Shown here one piece after another: positions 1 through 10,457 of a DNA stretch of 31,428 nt. How positions within the stretch are numbered: the stretch's first letter is position 1; each line of letters starts with the position of its first letter. The notes below the pieces were generated by a model. It saw nothing but the letters and a program-made list of their open reading frames with translations. It was not told the DNA's origin and did no database searches. The stretch covers positions 1-31,428 of the forward strand of contig JAEWGX010000022.1 of assembly GCA_023388075.1 (NCBI GenBank), given 5' to 3'. This DNA comes from Pseudomonadota bacterium (GTDB lineage Bacteria; Pseudomonadota; Gammaproteobacteria; Burkholderiales; Burkholderiaceae_E). The translations under genes and the position numbers were made by a program.

Positions 1-1
1 G

Positions 2-649
2 CCCGGTACCGGGGCGGCGGCCTCGCCGGGCGCGGCGCCGCCAGCCGCGGTCCTGCTCGCCCAGCGTGAGCGCAGCCAGGACCTCGAGAGCACCGTCATC
101 ACGCCGGAGACCAGCCGCCCGCCCGGCTTCGCGCTCGATTTCCCGCGCCGCAAGCCCGGCCTTTGGGAAGTCCGCAACGCCGCGAGCGAAAACCTGGGCA
201 TGCCGCCGACGCGGTTCTGCGTCGGCGAGGAGACCGACACGGCAAGGAACCACCTGGACCGGGTCGCCGGCGACAAGGGCTCCTGCACCATCGGACCGTT
301 CAAGCGGGTCGGCATCTCCTGGGTGGCCGAATCGGTCTGCAAGGAGAGCCGTAGCGTCGTCGTCAGCCAGTCGGTGGCCTCCGGCGATTTCCAGACCCAG
401 TATCGAATCGATACACTGGTCTACTATTCCCCGCCGCTCGCCAACAACAAGCGTGAAGACAAGGAAGCCGTCGTTGCCCGCTATCTCGGTCCGTGCGCCC
501 AAGGCCAGCGGCCCGGAGACCTGGTGGTTCCCGGCATGGGCGTGCTCAACATGAGCGACGGCAGCCTGCGGCCGGAGGCCGCGCGCCCGGCCGCGCGTGC
601 CCAGGACGGCAGCCCCTCGCAGGACAACAGGCGGGCCACCCCCCGGTGA
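2..649 (+). CDS. DUF3617-family protein, 5' end missing
   Basis: The reading frame is open from the left edge to a TGA at 647-649, so the start and any signal peptide lie outside the window. The visible part opens with a low-complexity Ala/Pro-rich stretch and then carries the KPGLWEV motif (about 137-157) followed by a region with spaced cysteines (RFCVGEE, GSCTIG, ESVCKES, LGPCAQG). That arrangement is typical of DUF3617 proteins, small exported proteins of unknown function in proteobacteria. The C-terminal 30 residues are polar and probably disordered. It ends 38 bases before acnA on the same strand, so the two could be co-transcribed. No function can be assigned; the family call rests on motif recognition by eye. 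Confidence 0.7.
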   Translation, partial: PGTGAAASPGAAPPAAVLLAQRERSQDLESTVITPETSRPPGFALDFPRRKPGLWEVRNAASENLGMPPTRFCVGEETDTARNHLDRVAGDKGSCTIGPFKRVGISWVAESVCKESRSVVVSQSVASGDFQTQYRIDTLVYYSPPLANNKREDKEAVVARYLGPCAQGQRPGDLVVPGMGVLNMSDGSLRPEAARPAARAQDGSPSQDNRRATPR

Positions 650-677
650 GCCCCCGACAGCAACCCATACCGGAACA

Positions 678-686
678 GAGAAGGAA
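678..686 (+). promoter_or_regulatory. acnA ribosome binding site
   Basis: A purine-rich AGAAGGAAA lies immediately upstream of the ATG at 688. It fixes the acnA start there, rather than at the longer open frame that begins near 493 inside the preceding gene. Confidence 0.6.
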
Positions 687-687
687 A

Positions 688-3392
<2,705 letters not shown>

Positions 3393-3393
<1 letters not shown>

Positions 3394-5702
3394 TGGCCGC
3401 CACGCCGATGTCCGCCGTGGCGCGGGCCGCGCTGATCGCGGGCCTCGCGCTGCTGTTCTGCCTGCTGGCGCAGCTCGTGTCGGCAGGACTCGGCAACGCC
3501 CTGCTCATCTGGCCCGCGTCGGGCGTCGCCTTCGCCTTCGGCTGGCGCTACGGGCGCGGCTGGGCGGCGGCCGCGGGCGTCGGCGTCTTCGCCTGGGCGA
3601 TGTTCACCAGCCGCGACCTGCTCTTCGCGCTGACGGTGTCGCTCGCGAGCGTAATCGGCCCGATGGTGGCGATCCATTTCCTGCGCCGGATGGCGGAGTG
3701 GAAGCCGCCGGAGTACCGGCTGGATGCGGTGGTGCGCTTCCTCGCGGTGGCCCTGCTCGGCTCCTCGATGGTGAGCGCGGCGATCGTCACGGCCGTGTTC
3801 GCCGGCGGACCGCTCTCGCCGACGGATGCGCTCCAGCCGGGCGGCGCTGCCGGCCCGGGTGGCTTTCTCGCGCTCGGCGGGCTGGACCCGGCAAGCCTGC
3901 ATCCGGCGCACGTGTTCCTGAGCGCCTGGCTGATCGACGGGCTCGGCATGATGCTGGTGGCGCCAGCGCTGCTCGCCTGGATCGACGACGCGGTGCCGGA
4001 GTCCGACAGCGGCCAGCAGTCGGTCGACATCTTCGATCTTTCCAGCGTGCTGATGACGCTGCTCGTCGCCGCGACCAGCCTCACGCTGGCGAGCTGGGAG
4101 CAGGAGCAGTTCAGCTACGTCGTGCTGTTCGCCTTCTTCCCCATCCTCGCGTGGTCGGCCGTGCGCATGAGCGAGCGCGCCAATGCCCTCACCATGCTGA
4201 TCAGTGCCCTGCCGCTGCTCGCCGCCTGGGCCTACCAGGTGAACGATTCCGGCGCGCCGGCGTACGGCCGCGCCATCCATGTCGCCGTGATCGCGTTCTG
4301 CGCAGTGCTGGTGGCGCTGGTGCTGCAGTCGATCGCCGCGGACCGGCGCCTTGCCATCCAGCGGGTGGCCCGGCAGTCGCGCCAGGACATGAGCACCGGG
4401 CTGCTGAACGACCGCGGCCTGCTTGCCGAGCTCGGCGACCGGCTGGTTTCGCCCAGCCGCGGCAACTACGGGCTGATCGGCCTGCATGTCACCAACTTCG
4501 ATGCGATCAACGACCTCTGCGGAACGATCGACGCGATCCAGCTCGAGCAGTCGACGGCTCAGCTGCTCCTGCGCGTGCCGCAGGTCCAGTTCGCCGCGCG
4601 CCTCTCCGCCGGTCGCTATGCCGTCGTGATCGGCGCGGACACGGTGGCGCAGGTGCGGGCGGTTGCGCGGGAGATCTACTCCCAGCTGAACGGCCAGGTG
4701 TTCCAGACCGAGCTCGGCAGCCTGCGGCTGCAATGCTGCGTGGGCGGGCTGCTGCTGGAGCGGCACACGCTCATCGGCAGCGAGGACTGCCTGTTCTCGC
4801 TCGGCGACGCGATCTCCATCGCGGCGAGCGTGCGGGATCCGCAGCTCTTCGTCGAGCCGCTGTCGCAGATGATGATCGACGCGCGGCGGGCGCACCAGAG
4901 CAAGATCGAGCACATCCGCGAAGCGATCCGGGACAACCGCATCGAGCTCTACGCGCAGCCGGTGGTGGACCCGGATGCGCCCGCGGAGATGCGTTCCTAC
5001 GAGCTGCTCACCCGCCTGCGCGACCGGGACGGCGCGCTGATCCAGCCGCCGGAGTTCCTCACGCTCGCCTCGCAGGCGCAGATGTCGATCCCGCTCGATC
5101 GGGCGGTCATCCACCGCGCCTTCGAATGGCTGGCGGGCAATCCGGAAGCGCTCGGCGCCACCTGGAAGTGCTCGATCAACCTTGCCGGCGCCACCATGTG
5201 CGACGGCGCCATCGCCGACTACATCCGCGACCAGCGCAGCCGCTACGGCATCCCGGCGCAGAAGATCGTGTTCGAGATCACCGAAAGCGAGGCCATCCGC
5301 AACCCGGCGGCCGCCTCGCGGCTGGTGGACGACCTCAAGGAACAGGGCTTCGGCATCGCCCTGGACGACTTCGGCACGGGGCTTGCCACGTTCGAGTACC
5401 TGAAGCGGTTCCCGCTGGACTACCTGAAGATCGACGGCTCCTTCATCCGCAACCTGATGACCAACCCGATCGACGAGGAGATCGTGCTGTCGACCATCCG
5501 GGTCGCGGCCCGGCTGAAGCTGCGCACGGTCGCCGAGCATGTGCACAGCGCCGCCGTGTACGAACGCCTGACCGAGATGGGCATCACCTTCCTGCAGGGC
5601 GACTTCTTCGGCAAGCCGATCCCGCTGCGCGACTTCTTCGCCGTGGACCTGAGGGACCCCGCCGGCACCGAGGCGTCGGCAAGCCGCTCGCTCGCCGAAT
5701 GA
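3393..5702 (+). CDS. Membrane protein with degenerate GGDEF and EAL domain (probable c-di-GMP phosphodiesterase)
   Basis: 769 residues. The N-terminal ~310 residues are hydrophobic with about eight membrane segments, opening with an LIWPASGVAFAFGWRYGRGW-like stretch typical of the MASE1 sensor domain. A GGDEF-like domain follows (about 330-490), but the signature is replaced by SAGRY (405-409), so cyclase activity is unlikely. The EAL domain (about 504-755) keeps its catalytic features: ELLTR (E537), DDFGTG (D658, D659), LKIDGSF (K679), TVAE (E715) and LQGDFFGKP. It therefore looks able to hydrolyse c-di-GMP at the inner membrane. The ATG overlaps the acnA stop (TGATG), and its own stop overlaps the next gene. 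Its ligand is unknown. The MASE1 call is by resemblance, and the EAL call is firm. Confidence 0.88.
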
Positions 5703-6028
5703 CCCGGATGTCCGCACGGCAGCGAATGCGGCTTCCCGGGCGCGTCGGCTTGCTGCTGCTGCTGGCGGCGGCGCTGGCCGGCTGCGGCAGCCAGCCGCTC
5801 TCGGGCAACTGCGGCGAGGAGATGAACGATTTCCGCGAGCAGTACGGGGACCCGCAGGAGGTCGAGCGCTTCGAGTCCGGCAACTTCATGCGCCACACCT
5901 GGTGGTACTGGCGGCTCGGCCTCGCGCGCACCTTCACCTGGGACGGCGCACCCGGCTCCTGCGAGATGACCGACCGGACCTTCCCGCCGAGCGAGGATCG
6001 TCCGGCGACCCTGCCGCCACCGGCCTGA
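5699..6028 (+). CDS. Small putative lipoprotein
   Basis: 109 residues starting at an ATG that overlaps the stop of the EAL gene (ATGA), so it is probably translated by coupling. It has a classic lipoprotein signal: basic n-region, a run of leucines and alanines, then lipobox LAGC with the lipidated cysteine at 29. The mature part is short (about 80 residues), with a paired aromatic stretch HTWWYWRLGLARTFTW and two further cysteines (NCGEE, GSCEM) that could form a disulfide. The tail is proline-rich. I do not recognise a family. An alternative start is the second ATG at 5708, which would shorten the n-region by three residues without changing the signal. Likely at an envelope face; function unknown. 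Confidence 0.75.
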   Translation: MTRMSARQRMRLPGRVGLLLLLAAALAGCGSQPLSGNCGEEMNDFREQYGDPQEVERFESGNFMRHTWWYWRLGLARTFTWDGAPGSCEMTDRTFPPSEDRPATLPPPA

Positions 6029-6143
6029 CCTGCGCGGCCGTGCGCCGCGCGTCCCCATCCCCGCGTTCATGCGCCGGCGCCGGCCGCGGCCTGGTTTCGG
6101 GCGCGCTGCCCGCGCGCGCCCTGCTGCCGGGTAGCCGAAGCGA

Positions 6144-6173
6144 TTACTTTAGGACTAAACTATCCGGTATAAT
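6144..6173 (+). promoter_or_regulatory. Promoter of the aromatic-CoA operon
   Basis: A perfect TATAAT lies at 6168-6173 in otherwise GC-rich sequence, with a weak -35-like TTACTT at 6144-6149 (18-base spacer). Transcription would start near 6180 and give a leader of about 17 bases before the ATG at 6197. A palindrome sits between the two hexamers (see the operator entry), as expected for repression by a MarR protein. No transcript data are available. Confidence 0.6.
6148..6159 (+). promoter_or_regulatory. Putative MarR operator TTTAGGACTAAA
   Basis: Perfect inverted repeat TTTAG-GA-CTAAA, with two further symmetric positions outside (TA at 6145-6146 against TA at 6161-6162, after one mismatch). 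It falls in the spacer of the promoter that drives an operon containing a MarR regulator. MarR dimers typically bind palindromes of 12-20 bp, so the encoded MarR protein is the obvious candidate ligand. This is inference from position and symmetry. Confidence 0.5.
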
Positions 6174-6196
6174 CGCCGCATCACGAGGGAGTGCCC

Positions 6197-8584
6197 ATGA
6201 AGATTGCCTGTATCGGTGGCGGCCCCGCCGGCCTCTACTTCGCGCTGCTGATGAAGCGCGCGAATCCGGAACACGACGTCACCGTGGTCGAGCGGAACCG
6301 TCCCTACGACACCTTCGGCTGGGGCGTCGTCTTCTCGGACCAGACACTCGGCAACCTGCAGGCCGCGGATCCGGTCACCGCCGGCAGGATCCTGGATGCC
6401 TTCAACCACTGGGACGACATCGAGGTCAACATCCGGGGCCGCAAGATCGTGTCCAGCGGCCACGGCTTCTGCGGCATCGGCCGCAAGCACCTGCTCAACA
6501 TCCTGCAGGAGCGCTGCGAGGAGCTCGGCGTACGGCTGGTCTTCGAGACCGACGTGACCGACGTCGAACAGTACGCGGACGCCGACCTGATCATCGCGAG
6601 CGACGGCCTCAACAGCCGGATCCGGACCCGGTTCGAAGCCACCTACCGGCCGGACATCGACATGCGGGACTGCCGCTTCGTCTGGCTCGGCACCCACAAG
6701 CTGTTCGAGGCCTTCACCTTCGCCTTCGAGGAGACGGAGCATGGCTGGATGCAGGCGCATGCCTACCGCTTCGACCGGGAGACCTCCACCTTCATCGTCG
6801 AGATGCCGGACCGGGTCTGGCGCGCGAGCGGGCTGGACCGCATGGAGAAGGAGGAATCCATCGCCTACTGCGAGCGGATCTTCGCCCCCTACCTGGACGG
6901 CCACCGGCTGATCTCCAACGCGAGCCACCTGCGCGGCTCGGCCCAGTGGATCCAGTTCCCGCGGGTGGTTTGCCAGAGCTGGGTGCACTACGGCGGCAAG
7001 GACGGACGCACGCCGATCGTCCTGATGGGCGATGCGGCGCACACGGCGCACTTCTCCATCGGCTCGGGCACCAAGCTCGCTTTCGAGGATGCGATCGAGC
7101 TCACCCGCAGCATCGCGCGGCATCCGGACGACCTGCGCGCGGCGCTGAAGGACTACGAGGCGGTGCGCAGTGTCGAGGTGCTGCGCATCCAGAACGCGGC
7201 CCGCAACTCCACCGAGTGGTTCGAAAACGTGGACCGCTATGTCAACCTGCCGCCCGAGCAGTTCGCCTACTCCCTGCTCACCCGCAGCCAGCGCATCAGC
7301 CACGAAAACCTGAGGCTGCGCGACAAGGATTACCTCGAATCGTACGAGGACTGGCTGGCCCAGCGTGCCGGCGCCCGGCGCGAGCCGCACCAGCGGCCGA
7401 TCCCGCCGATGTTCACGCCGTTCCGGGTGCGCGACGTGACATTGAAGAACCGGGTGGTGGTCTCGCCGATGGCCCAGTACTCCTGCGTGGAGGGCCGCCC
7501 GGCCGACTACCATCTGGTCCACCTCGGCGCGCGAGCCATGGGCGGTGCAGGCATGGTCGTGGCGGAAATGACCTGCGTCTCCGCCGACGCGCGGATCACG
7601 CCCGGATGCCCTGGCCTGTGGAGCGAGGAGCAGCTTGACGGCTGGAAGCGGATCGTCGAGTTCGTCCATGCCAACAGCAGCGCCCGGATCGCGGTGCAGC
7701 TCGGCCACGCCGGCGCGAAAGGCTCCACCCGCCTCGCCTGGGAGGGGATCGACCAGCCCCTGCCCTCTCCCGGCGGGCCCGGCGCCGCGCCCAACTGGCC
7801 GCTCATCTCGGCTTCACCGCAGCAGTACCTGAAGGACGTGAGCCAGTGGTCCCGCGCGATGACGCGCGCGGACATGGATCGGGTTCGGGACGACTTCGTG
7901 CGCAGCACCCGCCTGGCGGCGGAGGCCGGCTTCGACTGGCTGGAGCTGCACTGCGCGCACGGGTACCTGCTTTCCAGCTTCATCTCGCCGCTCACCAACC
8001 GCCGCGAGGACGAGTACGGAGGCTCCCTGGAGAACCGGCTGCGCTACCCTCTGGAGGTCTTCCATGCGGTCCGCTCGGCCTGGCCGGCACACCTGCCCAT
8101 GTCGGTGCGGATCTCGGCCCATGACTGGGTGGAGGGCGGCATCACGCCGGACGATGCCGTGGAGATCGCCCGTATCTTCAAGGCAGCCGGAGCCGACCTC
8201 ATCGACTGCTCGTCCGGCCAGGTGAGCAAGGACGAGAAGCCGGTCTACGGCCGCATGTTCCAGACGCCGTTCGCCGACCGCATCCGCAACGAGGCGGAGA
8301 TCCCCACCATCGCGGTGGGCGCCATCTCGGAGGCCGACCACGTCAACAGCATCATCGCGGCCGGCCGGGCGGATCTCTGCGCGGTGGCACGGCCACATCT
8401 CGCCAATCCCGCCTGGAGCCTGATGGAGGCGGCCAAGATCGGCTACCTCGACGTCGAATGGCCGCGCCAGTACACCTCGGCCAAGATGCAGCTGGAGCGC
8501 AATCTCGAGCGCGAGAAGCTCATGGCCGCGCAGGCCGCAGGGCTGACACCGCTCGAGCAGGCCAATCGCGCCGTGGGAGTCTAG
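6197..8584 (+). CDS. Bifunctional FAD monooxygenase / Old Yellow Enzyme fusion (2-aminobenzoyl-CoA monooxygenase/reductase or salicylyl-CoA 5-hydroxylase type)
   Basis: 795 residues in two halves. Residues 1-395 form a group A flavin monooxygenase: FAD-binding GGGPAG (7-12) and the second FAD motif GDAAHTAHFSIGSG (GD at 278-279). From about 405 (MFTPFRVRDVTLKNRVVVSPM) to 770 is an Old Yellow Enzyme FMN barrel, with HCAHGYL (H585, H588), SPLTNRREDEYGGSLENR and a late VAVGAIS/ARPHLANP FMN-phosphate region. This fusion is the known architecture of 2-aminobenzoyl-CoA monooxygenase/reductase, which 5-hydroxylates an aryl-CoA thioester and then reduces the ring. Salicylyl-CoA hydroxylases look similar, so the exact substrate is open. 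The ATG at 6197 has an ACGAGGGA site upstream; a GTG two codons earlier is less likely. First gene of the operon with SDR, MarR and RidA. Confidence 0.88.
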   Translation: MKIACIGGGPAGLYFALLMKRANPEHDVTVVERNRPYDTFGWGVVFSDQTLGNLQAADPVTAGRILDAFNHWDDIEVNIRGRKIVSSGHGFCGIGRKHLLNILQERCEELGVRLVFETDVTDVEQYADADLIIASDGLNSRIRTRFEATYRPDIDMRDCRFVWLGTHKLFEAFTFAFEETEHGWMQAHAYRFDRETSTFIVEMPDRVWRASGLDRMEKEESIAYCERIFAPYLDGHRLISNASHLRGSAQWIQFPRVVCQSWVHYGGKDGRTPIVLMGDAAHTAHFSIGSGTKLAFEDAIELTRSIARHPDDLRAALKDYEAVRSVEVLRIQNAARNSTEWFENVDRYVNLPPEQFAYSLLTRSQRISHENLRLRDKDYLESYEDWLAQRAGARREPHQRPIPPMFTPFRVRDVTLKNRVVVSPMAQYSCVEGRPADYHLVHLGARAMGGAGMVVAEMTCVSADARITPGCPGLWSEEQLDGWKRIVEFVHANSSARIAVQLGHAGAKGSTRLAWEGIDQPLPSPGGPGAAPNWPLISASPQQYLKDVSQWSRAMTRADMDRVRDDFVRSTRLAAEAGFDWLELHCAHGYLLSSFISPLTNRREDEYGGSLENRLRYPLEVFHAVRSAWPAHLPMSVRISAHDWVEGGITPDDAVEIARIFKAAGADLIDCSSGQVSKDEKPVYGRMFQTPFADRIRNEAEIPTIAVGAISEADHVNSIIAAGRADLCAVARPHLANPAWSLMEAAKIGYLDVEWPRQYTSAKMQLERNLEREKLMAAQAAGLTPLEQANRAVGV

Positions 8585-8586
8585 GG

Positions 8587-9381
8587 GTGACGCCGGTCGA
8601 GCCCGGGCCCGCGCTGCAGGGCCGGCATGCGCTCGTGACGGGCGCCGGCCGCGGCATCGGCGCGGAGATCGCGCGCGCGCTCGCCGCGGAAGGCGCCGAG
8701 CTGACGTTGCTGGGTCGCAGCTGCGCCGCGTTGGACGCCCTCGCGGCAGACCTTGGTGGCGACGCCAGGGCGCACGGCGTCGTGGCGGACGTGACAGACG
8801 AGACCAAGGTGGCGGCGGCCTTCGCCGCCGCCCGGGAGCGCTTCGGCCCGGTCGCGATCCTCGTCAACAACGCCGGGCAGGCGCACAGCGCTCCGCTCGC
8901 GAAGACTTCGTCGGATCTCTGGGAGCGGATGATCGCCGTCAACCTGACCGGCACCTTCCTTTGCGCACAGGCGGCATTGCCGGACATGCTGGCCCTGAGC
9001 TGGGGACGGATCGTGAACATCGCGAGCACCGCCGGGCAGCGCGGCTATGCCTACGTGACTGCCTACGCCGCCGCCAAGCACGGGGTGGTCGGCTTCACCC
9101 GCTCGCTCGCCCTCGAGCTGGCCCGCAAGTCGATCACGGTCAACGCGGTCTGTCCCGGCTACACGGAGACCGACATCCTGCGCGAGAGCATCGACAACGT
9201 CGTCGCCAAGACCGGACGCTCCGCGGACGAGGCACGAGCCAGCTTCGCCGCGGCCAATCCCCAGGGCCGCATCCTCCAGCCGGCCGAGGTGGCCGCCGCG
9301 GTGCGCTGGCTGTGCCGCGCGGACGCCGCCGCCATCACCGGGCAGTGCATCTCCGTATCCGGCGGGGAGGTGATGACGTGA
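8587..9381 (+). CDS. Short-chain dehydrogenase/reductase (SDR)
   Basis: 264 residues, classical SDR length. It has the NAD(P)-binding TGAGRGIG (18-25), NNAG (about 96-99), and the catalytic triad S147, Y160 and K164 in the YxxxK arrangement, followed by NAVCPGYTETD. Translation must start at the GTG at 8587, two bases after the upstream TAG: no ATG precedes the Rossmann motif in this frame. That spacing implies coupling to the monooxygenase gene. In an aromatic-CoA pathway it would fit a 3-hydroxyacyl-CoA or ring-alcohol dehydrogenase that works after ring reduction; this role is inferred from context only. Its TGA overlaps the GTG of the marR gene. Confidence 0.88.
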   Translation: MTPVEPGPALQGRHALVTGAGRGIGAEIARALAAEGAELTLLGRSCAALDALAADLGGDARAHGVVADVTDETKVAAAFAAARERFGPVAILVNNAGQAHSAPLAKTSSDLWERMIAVNLTGTFLCAQAALPDMLALSWGRIVNIASTAGQRGYAYVTAYAAAKHGVVGFTRSLALELARKSITVNAVCPGYTETDILRESIDNVVAKTGRSADEARASFAAANPQGRILQPAEVAAAVRWLCRADAAAITGQCISVSGGEVMT

Positions 9382-9902
9382 GCGGCGTGGAAGACCCGAG
9401 CCTCGCGCTCCTCCATGAAGCCGAGGAGCTCGGTCACGAATCGCGGGCGGGGCTCGACGACCATGCCTCCCTCAAGCTCTGGCTGCGGCTGCTCGCGTGC
9501 ACCACGCAACTGGAGACGGAGGTGCGCCGGCGGCTGCGACTGCGCTTCGGCATTTCCCTTGCCCGCTTCGACTACATGTCGCAGTTGTTTCGCCATCCGG
9601 AGGGGCTTCGGATGAAGGCGCTGTCGCGCTCGCTGATGGTCACCGGCGGCAACGTGACCGGCCTTACCGACGAGTTGGAGCGTGACGGGCTCGTGAAGCG
9701 GGAGCAGGATGCGCAGGACCGACGTTCCTCCGTGGTGCGGCTGACCCCCCATGGTCGTCGTGCCTTCGACGAGATGGCGCAGGAGCACGAGCGCTGGATC
9801 CGCGAGCTGGTCGGCGGCCTCGACCCGGAAATCGTGCAGCAACTCTACCGGTCACTGGGCGCGCTTCGCGTCCAGTTGGTCGGACAATCCAAGCAATCCT
9901 AG
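9378..9902 (+). CDS. MarR-family transcriptional regulator
   Basis: 174 residues from a GTG that overlaps the SDR stop (GTGA). It has a MarR-type winged helix: the recognition region ALSRSLMVTGGNVTGLTDEL and the wing with DRRSSVVRLTPHGR (about 80-130), flanked by N- and C-terminal dimerisation helices. As a gene inside an aryl-CoA operon whose promoter carries a TTTAG-GA-CTAAA palindrome, it probably represses the operon and is released by an aromatic acid or its CoA thioester, as known for several MarR regulators of aromatic catabolism. The effector is not visible from sequence. RidA follows ten bases after the stop. Confidence 0.85.
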   Translation: MSGVEDPSLALLHEAEELGHESRAGLDDHASLKLWLRLLACTTQLETEVRRRLRLRFGISLARFDYMSQLFRHPEGLRMKALSRSLMVTGGNVTGLTDELERDGLVKREQDAQDRRSSVVRLTPHGRRAFDEMAQEHERWIRELVGGLDPEIVQQLYRSLGALRVQLVGQSKQS

Positions 9903-9912
9903 GAGCTATCGC

Positions 9913-10305
9913 ATGCAGGTTCTCTTGCCCCCCGGCTGGCCCCGTCCCAAGGGCTATTCCAACGGCGTCGCCGCCTCCGGCCGAATGGTGTTCATCGCCG
10001 GCATGGTGGGCTGGGACAGCGAAGGACGCTTCCACAGCGACGACATCGTGGAGCAGACCCGCCAGGCACTGCAGAACGTGGTGGCGGTCCTCGCGGAGGC
10101 CGGCGGCAAGCCGGAGCACATCGTCCGCATCACCTGGTACGTGACCAACAAGCGCGAGTACCTGGACGCCGGCAGGGCCATCGGGGCCGTCTTCCGGGAG
10201 ACCATCGGCGCCTACAACGCCGCGATGAGCGCGGTGGAGGTGAGCGCACTGATGGAGGACCGGGCCAAGATCGAGATCGAGGCGACGGCGGTCTTGCCGG
10301 AGTGA
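9913..10305 (+). CDS. RidA/YjgF family protein, likely imine/enamine deaminase
   Basis: 130 residues, the usual RidA length. It has the conserved opening (GYSNGVAASGRMVFIAGMVG), a central QTRQALQNVVAVLAEAG helix and the C-terminal EDRAKIEIEATAVLPE strand. R117 matches the arginine that anchors the substrate carboxylate in RidA enzymes. Family members hydrolyse reactive enamines and imines to ketones plus ammonia. In an operon led by a 2-aminobenzoyl-CoA monooxygenase/reductase-like enzyme, the natural inference is that it removes the amino group from the ring-reduced enamine product. This would favour an anthraniloyl-CoA over a salicylyl-CoA substrate. AGGAG at 9901-9905 precedes the ATG. Last gene of the operon. 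Confidence 0.86.
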   Translation: MQVLLPPGWPRPKGYSNGVAASGRMVFIAGMVGWDSEGRFHSDDIVEQTRQALQNVVAVLAEAGGKPEHIVRITWYVTNKREYLDAGRAIGAVFRETIGAYNAAMSAVEVSALMEDRAKIEIEATAVLPE

Positions 10306-10319
10306 CGACGGCTGTGCGG

Positions 10320-10337
10320 GCACGAGTCGTGCTTTTT
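10320..10337 (+). terminator. Rho-independent terminator after ridA
   Basis: Stem GCACG (10320-10324), loop AGT, stem CGTGC (10328-10332), then five T residues. It starts 14 bases after the ridA stop and ends just before the candidate kaiC promoter, so it separates the catabolic operon from the KaiC module. The stem is short, though two flanking G-U pairs could lengthen it. Confidence 0.6.
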
Positions 10338-10347
10338 CCCTCGCCGC

Positions 10348-10356
10348 TGGTATAGT
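10348..10356 (+). promoter_or_regulatory. Candidate extended -10 promoter for the KaiC-like operon
   Basis: TGGTATAGT combines a TGn extension with the -10 hexamer TATAGT, right after the ridA terminator. No convincing -35 is present, which is tolerated by extended -10 promoters. The leader to the ATG at 10458 would be about 95 bases, in which I see nothing else. Confidence 0.4.
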
Positions 10357-10457
10357 CCCCGGCAACCCGGCCTTGCCGCGCACCGCGGCCGGACGCAGTC
10401 TGCCTATGCTCCGTCAAGGCCCCTGCCCCCGCTTTTCGGGCGCCAAGCAGGCACGCC

